43,230 nt of DNA. It comes from Anaerolineae bacterium (lineage in GTDB: Bacteria; Chloroflexota; Anaerolineae; Aggregatilineales; Phototrophicaceae). The notes beneath the pieces are model-generated. The model was not told where the DNA came from. It searched no databases and saw only the letters and a list, made by a program, of their open reading frames with translations. Position 1 is the stretch's first letter; each line of letters starts with the position of its first letter. The translations under genes and the position numbers were made by a program. This document shows, piece after piece, positions 15,633 to 24,147 of the stretch. The stretch is from positions 1 through 43,230 of the forward strand of contig JAJEAA010000003.1 in NCBI GenBank assembly GCA_022824365.1. Direction: 5' to 3'.

Positions 15633-17618
15633 TCAGACATCCGCCACCCGCAGTTCCGTCTCCACTGTGCCGGTCCGCCCATCACGATAGCGCACTTCGG
15701 CGCTGACATGCACCTGCCGCCGCCCGCTATATATCGCCGCCAGCAGATCCTGATACTTCTCCTGCAAAGCGCCTCGCCGCAGCTTGCGCGTCCGCGTCAG
15801 TTCGGCTTCATCGGCGTCGAATTCCTTGTGCAAGATCACAAAGCGCTTCACCTGCGAATAGTCCGGCAGCGATTCATTTACCGCTCGCAGTTCCCGCCGA
15901 ATGATCTCATGGACCTCGTCGCGCTGCGACAAGTCGACGTAAGTTGTGAAGGCGATGTCGCTCTTCTCCGCCCAGCGCGAGACATTCTGAAAATCGATGA
16001 CGATGATCGCAGACACAAAGGCCATCTCCGCCCCGCCTATCGTCATCATATCCTGCACGTAGGGGCTGAACTTGACTCGCCCTTCAATGTACTGCGGGCT
16101 GAAACGCTCGCCGGTTGACAGCTCGATCAGGTCGTTCACGCGCTCCAGGTAGATCAAATGTCCGGTCTTCTCATCCATGTGGCCGGCATCGCCCGTGTAG
16201 TACCAACCATCGCTATCCAGCGCTTCGCCGGTCTTCTCCGGCTGCTTGTAATAGCCTTTGAAGCGCGCTTTGGTGCGGATCAGAATCTCCTGATTCTCGG
16301 CGATCTTGATCTCGACGCCGGGCACGATCACACCCACCGTCTCGAAGCGCACATCGCCGCGCAGGTGCACCGTGCCGAAGGTCTCGGTCGAGCCGTAAAA
16401 CTGCCGCAGTTCAATCCCGATCGCGCGGAAGAAGCGGATAATATCCGAACTCAACATCGCCCCCGCCGTCAGCACATTCCGCGCCCGCGTCAAGCCGAGC
16501 TTGTCCCGCAGTGGCTCAAAAATCGCGTACTCGCCCAGCCAGCGCGCCAATCTCAGCGGCGGCGGAATTGCGCGGTGTTCATCTTCCAGGTCGATAGCCC
16601 GATAGGCGATCGGCATGAATACCCGATACATCAGCCGGTTCAGCAAGCTGCTGTCATTGATGCGAAACTGCACAACCCGCGCCAGATTTTCCCATACGCG
16701 GCTGGGAAAGAGCAAGCCGGCCGGCGCGATCTCGCGCATATCCGTCGGCACTGTCTCCGGTCCTTCGGGGAAGTTCACCTGCACGCCGTTGAGCAGATGC
16801 GTGGCGAAGCCGAAAGCTTGCTCCGCCAGCCAAGCCATCGGACTGAAGGACAGCCAATTATCCGATTGCCGCGAATCGACATAGCGGTCGTTCAAGGCGT
16901 GCCCGTAGACCAATTGAAAATGCGTCACTTCGGCGAATTTGGGCAAGCTCGTCGTGCCCGATGTCATGCTCAGGATGATCGTATCCATCGCCTTTGTTCC
17001 GCGCGCCATCTCATCGAACTTGTCCGGCGCCTCTTGCCGATGCGCCGCCCCGATTTCTTGTAAATCACGCAGGCTCGCGAGCCACTCATCGTCATAAGCC
17101 CACATCCCGCGCTCTTCCCAATAGATGACCTTCAGTATCTGTTGATTGGCGGCTTTGAGTTCGAGCATCTTGTCCACTTGCTCTTGATCGCGCGCGCAGA
17201 CAAAGGTCGCGTCGGTCGAGTTAATCACATAGTGGATATCCCGCGGGCTGGCATCGCTGAAGACGCAGCAGGTCATGCAATGCAGGGCATGCGCCGCGAT
17301 CTGCGCCCAATACATCTCCGGATCGTTCTCGCCGATGATGACCAGAGTATCGCCGGCTTTCAGCCCCAGCTTGTCCAAGCCCATGCCGAAATTGACGACG
17401 TTCTCGTAGACCTCGTTCCAGGTGTATTCTTGCCAGATGCCGTAGCGCTTCTTGCGCTGCGCCACCGTCTCCCCCAATTCGGCGACCCGCCGCAGAAAAC
17501 CTTTCGACAGCGTGTCTTCCTCTGGCGGCGCCGGCTTGATCGGATGCGTCAAGCTCGATGTGAAGACCCGGCCCGGCGTCGCCGCCCGATAGGGGATGCC
17601 CCGCTCTGCCGCCACCAT
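15633..17618 (-). CDS. AMP-dependent long-chain-type acyl-CoA synthetase in the liv operon
   Basis: A 661-residue adenylate-forming ligase that would join a carboxylic acid to CoA with ATP. The start ATG 17618 follows the livG stop by one base (TGAGATG), indicating translational coupling. Motifs: ATP loop MTSGTTSLPK (218-227, second Gly of TTG-PK changed to Ser), SFSPMAWLAEQAFG, ELRQFYGSTET (A5), SDGWYYTGDAGHMDEKTGHLIYLERVND (Asp that binds ribose and hinge), LIELSTGERFSPQYIEG and a C-terminal domain with TRTRKLRRGALQEKY (catalytic Lys region). This subfamily is commonly found inside liv-type operons of bacteria that take up aromatic or fatty acids. It presumably traps the imported acid as its CoA thioester. 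Exact substrate unknown. Confidence 0.92.
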   Translation of the reverse strand: MVAAERGIPYRAATPGRVFTSSLTHPIKPAPPEEDTLSKGFLRRVAELGETVAQRKKRYGIWQEYTWNEVYENVVNFGMGLDKLGLKAGDTLVIIGENDPEMYWAQIAAHALHCMTCCVFSDASPRDIHYVINSTDATFVCARDQEQVDKMLELKAANQQILKVIYWEERGMWAYDDEWLASLRDLQEIGAAHRQEAPDKFDEMARGTKAMDTIILSMTSGTTSLPKFAEVTHFQLVYGHALNDRYVDSRQSDNWLSFSPMAWLAEQAFGFATHLLNGVQVNFPEGPETVPTDMREIAPAGLLFPSRVWENLARVVQFRINDSSLLNRLMYRVFMPIAYRAIDLEDEHRAIPPPLRLARWLGEYAIFEPLRDKLGLTRARNVLTAGAMLSSDIIRFFRAIGIELRQFYGSTETFGTVHLRGDVRFETVGVIVPGVEIKIAENQEILIRTKARFKGYYKQPEKTGEALDSDGWYYTGDAGHMDEKTGHLIYLERVNDLIELSTGERFSPQYIEGRVKFSPYVQDMMTIGGAEMAFVSAIIVIDFQNVSRWAEKSDIAFTTYVDLSQRDEVHEIIRRELRAVNESLPDYSQVKRFVILHKEFDADEAELTRTRKLRRGALQEKYQDLLAAIYSGRRQVHVSAEVRYRDGRTGTVETELRVADV

Positions 17619-17619
17619 C

Positions 17620-18390
17620 TCAAACTTCCTCTTCGCCCAGGTAGGCGCTGATGACCGCTTCGTCTCGGCTGATCTCATCGGGCGCGCCTTCGCCGATTTT
17701 GACGCCGAAATCGATCACCGCGATGCGATGCGATATATCCATCACCAAGCCGATATCGTGCTCGATCAGCATGATGGTCGCGCCTTGCAACTCATGAATA
17801 TCCAGGATGAAGCGCGCCATATCCTCTTTCTCTTCCACGTTCATCCCCGCCATCGGCTCATCCAGGAGCAGCAGCGTCGGCTCCAGCGCCAGCGCCCGCC
17901 CCAGCTCGACCCGCTTGCGCAAGCCATAACTCAGCGTGCCTACGATGGACTTGCGGATATGCTCCAGCTCGAGGAAGTCGATGATCTCTTCGACCCGCCG
18001 CCGATGCGCGATCTCCTCCCGCTGCGCCGCGCCCCAGAACAGCGCCCCGCTCAGCATGCCGGTCTTCATGTGGATATGCCGCGCCGCCATCAGATTGTCC
18101 AGCACGGTCGCATTGGTATAGAGCGCGATGTTTTGAAAGGTGCGCGAGATCCCCAGCGCTGCCCGCTTATAGGGCGGCATGTGGGTGATATCGACGCCTT
18201 CGAAGATGATCCTGCCCGCCTGCGGTGTGTAGAAGCCGTTGATGCTGTTGATCAGGCTCGTCTTGCCGGCGCCGTTGGGACCAATCACGGCGAATATCTC
18301 GCCAGCCTCGACCCGGAATTCCACTTCGCTCAGAGCCTTGATGCCGCCGAAACTCAGCGAGATTTTGTTGACATGCAGCTTCACCGGCAT
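17620..18390 (-). CDS. livG: Branched-chain-type ABC transporter ATP-binding protein LivG
   Basis: A 256-residue ATPase and first gene of the minus-strand importer operon. GGGAG upstream supports ATG 18390 (MPVKLHVNKISLSFGG); upstream in-frame codons look non-coding. Motifs: Walker A GPNGAGKTSLI, GISRTFQNIALYTNATVLDNL (Q-loop), signature LSYGLRKRVELGRAL, Walker B LLLLDEPMAGMN, and switch His in LIEHDIGLVM. LivG-type enzymes usually have a long helical insert after the Q-loop, and one is present (HIHMKTGMLSGALFWG). It pairs with LivF on the inner side of LivHM. No convincing promoter was found in 18391-18531. Confidence 0.94.
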   Translation of the reverse strand: MPVKLHVNKISLSFGGIKALSEVEFRVEAGEIFAVIGPNGAGKTSLINSINGFYTPQAGRIIFEGVDITHMPPYKRAALGISRTFQNIALYTNATVLDNLMAARHIHMKTGMLSGALFWGAAQREEIAHRRRVEEIIDFLELEHIRKSIVGTLSYGLRKRVELGRALALEPTLLLLDEPMAGMNVEEKEDMARFILDIHELQGATIMLIEHDIGLVMDISHRIAVIDFGVKIGEGAPDEISRDEAVISAYLGEEEV

Positions 18391-18531
18391 GTGACACTCC
18401 CGGCCGCCAATCCAGTCAGACGTCTTCGACGGTGAGAAACTCAGCCTCGGGGGACAAGCCAGCGAGGCCACTACAATATGACACAAAGATAGCAGACCGC
18501 GCCCAAGGCGGCAAATGAACCTGCCCAGGCT

Positions 18532-19371
18532 TCACAGTTGCGCGAGCAGCCAGTCTCTGATCGTGCCGATGATTTGGTCTCGTTCGGTCTCGTTGACCAG
18601 TTCGTGCCGCATACGATCATAAATCTTAAGGGTCACATCGGCGGAACCAGCTCTCTCCGCCAGAAATCGCGAGCCCGATGCCGGCGTCAGATGATCATCG
18701 CTGCCGTGGAGCAAAAGCAGCGGCGTCTCGATTTCCCCCGCTCGCCGGCAGATCTCCCGGCTCAAGCAAACCAGCGCCGCCGATGTCCCCACGCGCCACA
18801 TGCCCTTGTCCACCAGCGGATCTTCGCGCCATTCCTTGAGCGCTTCCGTATCGCCTGTCAACACTGTTAGCGAGGTCGGCGGCGAAAGCCTTAGCTTGGG
18901 TATATGCCGCGCCGCCCACAGACAGAGAGAGACCAGCCAGGCCGGCTGCGCGTATTCGACGTGCGTCGCCAAACCCGTCAGCGCTATCCCCCGCAGCCGC
19001 CCCGGAAAGCGCAGTTCAAATCCCAGCCCGATCAGCGAGCCCATGCTGTGGCCGAAGAGCAGAGCCGGCAAGTTGGGATTCTCAGCCCGGGCAATTTGAT
19101 AAAGTCCTTCCAAATCGCGAACCGGCAACTGACCATCCGGCACGTAGGCGCGCGCGCCGCCGCTCAAGCCATGCCCCATATGATCGATGCCATAGCAAAT
19201 GAAGCCGACCTCGGTCAGCGCCGCCGCCACATGCCGATAACGCCCGCTATGCTCGCCCAAGCCATGCGAGATGAAAACGATGCCGCGCTTGTCCTGTTTC
19301 TCCGGCTGCCAGACGCGATACGCGATCGCGATGCCGTCGGCGTTTACGAAACTGTCTTCGCTTTCGATCAT
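18532..19371 (-). CDS. Alpha/beta hydrolase, monoacylglycerol lipase-like (serine aminopeptidase S33 group)
   Basis: A 279-residue cytoplasmic hydrolase. ATG 19371 (MIESEDSFVNADG) fits the family start. Motifs: oxyanion loop HG in FISHGLGEHSGRY (34-45), YGIDHMGHGLSGG, nucleophile elbow GHSMGS with Ser109, acid in LLHGSDDHLTP, and catalytic His in YDRMRHELVNE near the C terminus, which is the usual monoacylglycerol lipase order. Likely cleaves an acylglycerol or related ester; the exact substrate is unknown. The HIT gene ends 40 bases upstream on the same strand, so the two may be cotranscribed. Confidence 0.88.
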   Translation of the reverse strand: MIESEDSFVNADGIAIAYRVWQPEKQDKRGIVFISHGLGEHSGRYRHVAAALTEVGFICYGIDHMGHGLSGGARAYVPDGQLPVRDLEGLYQIARAENPNLPALLFGHSMGSLIGLGFELRFPGRLRGIALTGLATHVEYAQPAWLVSLCLWAARHIPKLRLSPPTSLTVLTGDTEALKEWREDPLVDKGMWRVGTSAALVCLSREICRRAGEIETPLLLLHGSDDHLTPASGSRFLAERAGSADVTLKIYDRMRHELVNETERDQIIGTIRDWLLAQL

Positions 19372-19410
19372 AGATATCCGCCAGGTCAAATGGTCGAGTC
19401 GCCCACCCAA

Positions 19411-19869
19411 TTATTCTAGCGCATCGAGACGCGCTCTTATGCCTCTTGCCAATTGATTGAGCTGCTCCTCGCCGCAGCGCTGCTCCAAGGGCGCGCCAAG
19501 ATGCCGGAAAATACGATATGCGCGATCTTCAGGCGCCTGTTCCGGCATTCGCGCGACAACATGAAAATGAACATGCGGATGATCAGGAGATTCGGCGAAT
19601 TGCATTACGTAGGTCTTGCTGCAGCCCAACTCTTGCTTCAGCGCCAGCGAAACCTGCCGCAGCAGCGAGCCCAACTCCAGCGCTTCATCCGCCGCCAACT
19701 CATCAATGGCTTCGGCATGGCGGCGCAGCACCAAGACAAGCCAGCCCAGATACGAGCTGTTATACGCTTGTACGACATCCCAGGATCTGCTGCGATATAT
19801 CTCATCCCATAGCGGCGCCTTGCCGGCATTACGATCATGGATACGTTGACAGCTGTTGCATGTTGACAT
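19411..19869 (-). CDS. HIT-family nucleotide hydrolase or transferase
   Basis: A 152-residue histidine-triad protein. The catalytic signature H99-V-H101-F-H103-V-V is intact near residue 100. CNSC at residues 4-7 could bind a metal with later residues, as in zinc-containing HIT proteins, and the YLGWLVLVLRRHAEAIDEL segment matches the family beta-hairpin and helix. HIT enzymes cleave nucleoside phosphoramidates or dinucleoside polyphosphates; which applies here cannot be said. ATG 19869 has GAGAG just upstream. A CCCCGG-TAG-CCGGGG hairpin (19927-19941) lies upstream of the gene. Confidence 0.88.
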   Translation of the reverse strand: MSTCNSCQRIHDRNAGKAPLWDEIYRSRSWDVVQAYNSSYLGWLVLVLRRHAEAIDELAADEALELGSLLRQVSLALKQELGCSKTYVMQFAESPDHPHVHFHVVARMPEQAPEDRAYRIFRHLGAPLEQRCGEEQLNQLARGIRARLDALE

Positions 19870-20033
19870 GACGCTCTCATCCTTAAGCTCGTTTCCATTG
19901 ATACAGCGAGCGGCGCGACATTTCTCCCCCGGTAGCCGGGGACTCGCCGCAAGCCGTTTCCCTTATTCGCGTCCGCCGTCGCCTGGACTATAATCAGCCA
20001 CTGCTATTCCAGAATATCGCAGATCGAGGTTAC

Positions 20034-20609
20034 ATGACCGCAGCAGCATCGCAATACCGCGCCCTCGCCCTCGTCGGCATGCCCGGCGCTGGCAAGACAA
20101 TCTGCGCCGAGCACCTCGCCCGGCGCGGCTTCTTCACCCTGCGCTTCGGCGGGGTCGTTGTCGATGAGGTCCAGCGCCGCGGTTGGGAGGTCAACCCGAG
20201 CAATGAGCGTATCGTCCGCGAAGAATTGCGCCGGCAGCACGGCATGGCGGCTATGGCTGCAATCTCGCTGCCCGCCCTGCAAGAGGCTCTGACCATGCGC
20301 GAGCGCATTATCATCGACGGCCTCTACAGCTTCAGCGAGTACAAACTGCTTTCGTCCGAACTCGGCGCGCCGCTGCTGCTCCTTGCCATTGTCGCCTCCC
20401 GCCGGCTGCGCTATCAGCGCCTGACGCAGCGCCCGGTCCGCCCCTTGACCGCCGCCGAAGCCCGTGAGCGCGACTTCCGCGAGATTGAGATCCTCGAGAA
20501 GGGCGGTCCCATCGCCATCGCCGATCACACCTTGCTCAACGATGACGCACCCGCCGATCTGCTTCGCCGCCTCGATGCGCTGCTGGAAGATTTGGGATTT
20601 CTGCCCTGA
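20034..20609 (+). CDS. P-loop kinase, dephospho-CoA kinase-like (UPF0200-type)
   Basis: A 191-residue P-loop protein. Walker A is GMPGAGKT (about 15-22), followed by FFTLRFGGVVVDEVQRRG as in UPF0200 / dephospho-CoA-kinase-like proteins, RIIIDGLYSFSEYKLL in the second beta-strand region, and a lid segment RRLRYQRLTQRPVRPLTAAEARERD. The C terminus (IADHTLLNDDAPADLLRRLD) matches the family pattern of a nucleotide-base loop and final helix. It is probably a small-molecule kinase; the true CoaE has a different sequence style and the substrate is unknown. GAGG precedes ATG 20034 and a TATAAT (19989-19994) lies upstream with only a weak -35. Confidence 0.8.
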   Translation: MTAAASQYRALALVGMPGAGKTICAEHLARRGFFTLRFGGVVVDEVQRRGWEVNPSNERIVREELRRQHGMAAMAAISLPALQEALTMRERIIIDGLYSFSEYKLLSSELGAPLLLLAIVASRRLRYQRLTQRPVRPLTAAEARERDFREIEILEKGGPIAIADHTLLNDDAPADLLRRLDALLEDLGFLP

Positions 20610-20677
20610 CGCTTGCGCCGCGCCGTAATCATCGCGTATAGTATTAGTCGATGCCGTTGCGGTGGATTGAGGAGTGC

Positions 20678-21361
20678 ATGACCGCGACCGACTCGATGCA
20701 AGAATACCTGGCTGAGGCTTATCGCATCGCCTACTATCAGCCTGATGAGCCCTTTGTCTCCACCTCGTCGCTAGCGGAAGAGATGCACGTTTCGGCCCCC
20801 GCCGTCACCCGCATGGCGCAGCGCCTGAAACGAGCTGGCTACCTTGAGCACGAACCCTATCGCGGCATCCGCCTGACCGAAGCCGGCGAACGCGAAGCCC
20901 TCGCCAATATCCGCCGCCATCGGCTGGTTGAGTGTTTTCTCGTCGATGTGATGGGCTTCGGCTGGCACGAAGTCCACGATGACGCCGATGATCTCGGCCT
21001 GGTCGTCAGTGACCTGCTGGTCGACAAGATTGACGAGATGAGCGGTTTTCCCAAGCGCTGCCCCCATGGCGAACCTATCCCCAGCGCCGATGGCGTCATG
21101 CCTCGCGTTGTCGATTACCCGCTCTCCGAAGTCGAGGTGGACCATGACTATGTCATCAGCCGCGTCCACACGCACGACGAGCATCGCCTGCGCTACTTCA
21201 GCGAGTTGCGCCTCGAACCCGGCAAACGTTTCCGCCTCGTCATGCGCGCGCCCTTCAAAGGCCCGCTCCAACTCCAGGTCGATGGCCAAACTCACTTCAT
21301 CGGTCATGAGCTCGCTGGCGTCTTGCGCGTCTGCAGCGAAGAAGAATACGCACTCGTTTAG
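20678..21361 (+). CDS. DtxR/MntR-family regulator with altered primary metal site
   Basis: A 227-residue transcription factor. The N-terminal winged helix is clear (MQEYLAEAYRIAYY, VSTSSLAEEMHVSAPAVTRMAQRLKRAGYLEHEPYRGIRLTEAGE), followed by the dimerisation domain (IRRHRLVECFLVDVMGFGWHEVHDDADDLGLVVSD), CPHGEPIP and a C-terminal FeoA/SH3-like domain (LRLEPGKRFRLVMRAPFKGPLQLQ). Ancillary-site residues H81, E85 and H100 are kept, but the positions of DtxR C102, E105 and H106 are D104, G107 and L108. The first helix has Glu9, where MntR has a metal-binding Asp, and Glu13. It therefore may not sense Fe/Mn in the usual way. ATG 20678 (family-like MTATDSM) is preferred over 20651; GGAG lies only three bases upstream. 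Confidence 0.9.
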   Translation: MTATDSMQEYLAEAYRIAYYQPDEPFVSTSSLAEEMHVSAPAVTRMAQRLKRAGYLEHEPYRGIRLTEAGEREALANIRRHRLVECFLVDVMGFGWHEVHDDADDLGLVVSDLLVDKIDEMSGFPKRCPHGEPIPSADGVMPRVVDYPLSEVEVDHDYVISRVHTHDEHRLRYFSELRLEPGKRFRLVMRAPFKGPLQLQVDGQTHFIGHELAGVLRVCSEEEYALV

Positions 21362-21450
21362 CCCCGGCGCCGATGACACCCATCCGCTCAGGACTTTTTC
21401 GCGCCCTTCCGCGCTGGTTCACCGCTGCGGTCAGCCACTGAGGCAAAACC

Positions 21451-22365
21451 ATGATCACCGATTGGCAGCGCGCCCGCGAGCGCTTCAACCATGGGACAGT
21501 CCCCGCAATCATCCGCGACCTCTATCGCGGCGACCCGGCTTCGCTTCGTTTAATCAGCCAAGATTATAATATCGTCTACCGCTTCGAGGCGGCCGGACGC
21601 GGCTACTATCTGCGCGTCTGCCATGTATCTCTGCATCCAATGCCTGAAGCGCGGGCGGTCATGCGCTTCCTCCGCTTCCTCGCCGCCGAAAATGTACCCG
21701 TCGGCGCGCCTGTCCCCTCGATCAACAACGCCTACATCGAAACGCTCGCCGATGGTTACTACGCCGCCGCTCAAGTCGAAGCGCCCGGAATCAACCTGGA
21801 GCGCCGCCTGCTCGACCTGTCCGTCTACCAAGCCTGGGGCAGGTCGCTCGGCAAGCTGCACGCCGCCTCCCGCCGCTTCCAGCCCGAGCCGGTCAGCGAT
21901 TACCAGTTCCCATCCGTCCAGCGATTCTGGCGCAATATCGAGCCGACCATCCGCGGGTCCGCTCCCGAAATTCAGCGCGTCTACGCCGAGTTGAGCGACT
22001 GGATGGGCAGCCTGCCGGATCATGACTACGGCCTCATCCACGGTGACTATCGCCCCGGCAACGTCATCTGGGACGGCGTCACCGCCCGGACCATCGACTT
22101 CGACGAACCCAACTTCCACTGGTACATCGCCGATGTCTGCCGCGCTCTGCTCGAGCTTCACGAGCAGCCGCTGGCTCTGCGCCGACGACATCGCGAAGCC
22201 TTCATGCGGGGCTATTCGAGCGAGCATCAAATTGATGATTGGTGGCTGAGTCAGTTGCCGTACTTCGCGCAGCACCGCGCCCTGCTCATGCACGCCTGGG
22301 ATGTGCAGGAGGGCGGGGATTGGAGTGGCGTGCTGGACTGGGTGTTGAATCGGGTGGGGTGGTAG
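21451..22365 (+). CDS. Phosphotransferase, APH / homoserine kinase II-like
   Basis: A 304-residue protein of the aminoglycoside-phosphotransferase superfamily. It has the catalytic loop LIHGDYRPGNVIWD (H-G-D-x4-N) and the metal-binding IDFDEPN about ten residues later. The N lobe has RLISQDYNIVYRFEAAGRGYYLRVC (Lys replaced in the usual -YlLR- style of this subfamily) and the hinge region YYAAAQVEAPGINLE. Such proteins phosphorylate small molecules such as homoserine, choline or sugars, or antibiotics; which one cannot be decided here. GAGG supports ATG 21451. It lies 89 bases after the DtxR-type gene, same strand. Confidence 0.85.
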   Translation: MITDWQRARERFNHGTVPAIIRDLYRGDPASLRLISQDYNIVYRFEAAGRGYYLRVCHVSLHPMPEARAVMRFLRFLAAENVPVGAPVPSINNAYIETLADGYYAAAQVEAPGINLERRLLDLSVYQAWGRSLGKLHAASRRFQPEPVSDYQFPSVQRFWRNIEPTIRGSAPEIQRVYAELSDWMGSLPDHDYGLIHGDYRPGNVIWDGVTARTIDFDEPNFHWYIADVCRALLELHEQPLALRRRHREAFMRGYSSEHQIDDWWLSQLPYFAQHRALLMHAWDVQEGGDWSGVLDWVLNRVGW

Positions 22366-22401
22366 TTAGTCTAACGCTGTCGTTTTCCAAGTCTCGTGTT
22401 T

Positions 22402-22443
22402 TTCCTCTGTGCCCTCAACTCACTCGGTGTCCTCGGTGCTAAA
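22402..22443. repeat. CTCTGTG-type dispersed repeat, degenerate copy
   Basis: TTCCTCTGTGCCCTCAACTC... followed by CGGTGTCCTCGGTGCTAAA resembles the copy at 24148-24180. Both lie in short intergenic gaps flanking the YbjN / HtrA-like gene pair. Confidence 0.5.
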
Positions 22444-22466
22444 GAACTGCGATATATTCACCAAGC

Positions 22467-22943
22467 TCATAATCCCCGCCCATACATCCGCCCGCCGAAC
22501 TCCCCCGACAGCGCGTCGTCCAGTTCATCCGCATAAGCCGCCAAGCGGCGAATGATCGCATCGGCCTCGGCCGCGTCCAAACCGGCCAGCAAGCGCTCAT
22601 GATACAAATAGACCACATCCTCATGCAGGCCCAGCGCCGCGTTCGTCAGTTGCAAATTCAACTCCAGCAAGCGCCGATACAAAGCCAGCAGATTGCCCGC
22701 CGGCAAGTGCATGATCGGCGATAGGACTTGCAGATAGCCCTGCTCTTCCGGCGTGAGGTAGACCTCGATCAGCGCCGAGCCGCGCTGGAAATTCCAGCCG
22801 TAGCCCCGCGCCACTTCCATCCGCGCCGCCGCCGGATCCACGCCGATCGCCGCCAAGATGCTCTCCACCGCCCGCAGCGACAAATCCAACTGATCCGCTG
22901 ATTCGTCCGGCCTGTCCTCGCCACGCCCGAAGAAGCGCCCCAT
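22467..22943 (-). CDS. YbjN-like / type III secretion chaperone-fold protein
   Basis: A 158-residue protein of the YbjN / CesT-like chaperone fold as judged by pattern: an alpha-beta start (LRAVESILAAIGVDPAAARMEVARGYGWNFQRG), a strand pair ALIEVYLTPEEQGYLQVLSPIMHLPAGNLLALYRRLLELNLQLTNAALGL and HEDVVYLYHERLLAGLDAAEADAIIRRLA helices. In this fold the protein usually binds a partner peptide. Its ATG directly follows the stop codon of the HtrA-like gene (TAAATG, no gap), implying coexpression and probably joint function. The N-terminal MGRFFGRGE and C-terminal GRMYGRGL are short glycine/basic tails. Confidence 0.7.
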   Translation of the reverse strand: MGRFFGRGEDRPDESADQLDLSLRAVESILAAIGVDPAAARMEVARGYGWNFQRGSALIEVYLTPEEQGYLQVLSPIMHLPAGNLLALYRRLLELNLQLTNAALGLHEDVVYLYHERLLAGLDAAEADAIIRRLAAYADELDDALSGEFGGRMYGRGL

Positions 22944-24032
22944 TTAGCTCGCTCCCTTCTGCGCCAGAGCATAGCCACAGCGCAGGCAGCGCCCGGCATA
23001 GCCGCCCACGCGCGCCCCGCAGCCCCGGCATGGCGGTCCCGCATTCTCGCCGTAAAGTCGCATCAGCGCCTCGCTCTGCGGCGCCCGTCCATCACTAGCC
23101 GCCAGCCGCGCGCCACAGGTCTCGCAGGTCCCGCCACCGAAGAGCAGCGCCCGCGCCAAACCGCCGCAAGCCGGGCAATATCCTGCCTTCGGCATCAACT
23201 GACGCTCCCGCCGCAGTTGCTCCGCCAGCGCCAAAACATGACTTATCTTCAAGGCGCAGACATCCCCGCCCGCTCCGATGTTCCGCGTCAATATCCCCAG
23301 CAAATGTCCGTTCTCATCCACCAGCGGATTACCGCCGGCATCGGGCAACTGTACCGGCGCGATATTCGTTTCCAGCCAGTGCCCGCCCGCGCCGCGTTCG
23401 CCAGCTATCAAGAGGCCGCGCAAGCGAGCGCCGCGATAAGCCAGCGCCACGAAAGCCGCGTTCTCCGCCAGCATCGCCGATGGCGCGGCCGCCGGCTTTC
23501 GCGCCAGTTCCAGGCCGGTCGCGATGAAAGCGAGATCGTAGAGCGGATAACGCCGGAGGACGCGCGCGCCGAACTTCCGCTCGTCGCCCAGGCTCACAGT
23601 CATTTCTTCCGCGCTGCCCACGGCGTAACTCGTAGTCGCCAGCAATCCGTCGCGGCCGACGAAGGCGCCGCTGGCCAAGCCGTTGCGCCCGCCTTCCAGG
23701 CCCGCCACCGCCGGCCTCCGCTCCAAACTTGTCGGACTCCCGCCTTCCCGCCGCATCGACGGCAGGCGCTCGGGCTGCGCCGGCGACGCCAGCAACTGAT
23801 TCAAGCCTTGCCGAATCTGCAGATTATCCGGTTCGCAAGCCAGCGCCCGCTCCAGGCAGCGCCGCTTGTAGTCGTGATCTTCCTGCGCCTCCGCCAGCCA
23901 GACATAAGCGGCCGCCCGCCCTTTGGCATCCAGCGTCGGCGCCTCAGCCAAACGCCGCAGCAGCGCGGACCCCGCCTCGACCTGGCCGTCTTGCATCAGT
24001 TGGATCGCCCGTCGCAATTCCTCCTGCGCCAT
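22944..24032 (-). CDS. TPR / degenerate HtrA-like trypsin fold / double zinc-ribbon protein
   Basis: A 362-residue multidomain protein. Residues 1-85 form TPR-like helices (EELRRAIQLMQDGQVEAGSALLRRL, AYVWLAEAQEDHDYKRRCLERALACEPDN). Residues 115-270 follow HtrA: GAFVGRDGLLATTSYAVGSA (usual TNNHVV), YPLYDLAFIA and NIAPVQLPDAGGNPLVDENGHLLGIL (usual NPGNSGGPL). The catalytic Asp position (D166) is kept, but His is Ala137 and Ser is Gly233, so it cannot be an active protease. The C terminus has two zinc ribbons (C286-C289-C303-C306 and C335-C338-C349-C352). No signal peptide, so it is probably cytoplasmic and perhaps a protein-binding scaffold. GGGAG supports ATG 24032. Confidence 0.82.
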   Translation of the reverse strand: MAQEELRRAIQLMQDGQVEAGSALLRRLAEAPTLDAKGRAAAYVWLAEAQEDHDYKRRCLERALACEPDNLQIRQGLNQLLASPAQPERLPSMRREGGSPTSLERRPAVAGLEGGRNGLASGAFVGRDGLLATTSYAVGSAEEMTVSLGDERKFGARVLRRYPLYDLAFIATGLELARKPAAAPSAMLAENAAFVALAYRGARLRGLLIAGERGAGGHWLETNIAPVQLPDAGGNPLVDENGHLLGILTRNIGAGGDVCALKISHVLALAEQLRRERQLMPKAGYCPACGGLARALLFGGGTCETCGARLAASDGRAPQSEALMRLYGENAGPPCRGCGARVGGYAGRCLRCGYALAQKGAS

Positions 24033-24147
24033 CGTCACTCCCGCCATCATCGCGCAAACTTCATTCTAGCGCGATTCCGCCTCGCCCGTGCGCCAGCGCG
24101 GTCGTGATGACAATACAGGCTTGCCAGACAACGAAAGGTATCTTATT

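Noticed and set aside
19927..19941. Hairpin CCCCGG-TAG-CCGGGG as a terminator
   Set aside because: No T-run on either strand and it lies upstream of the HIT gene.
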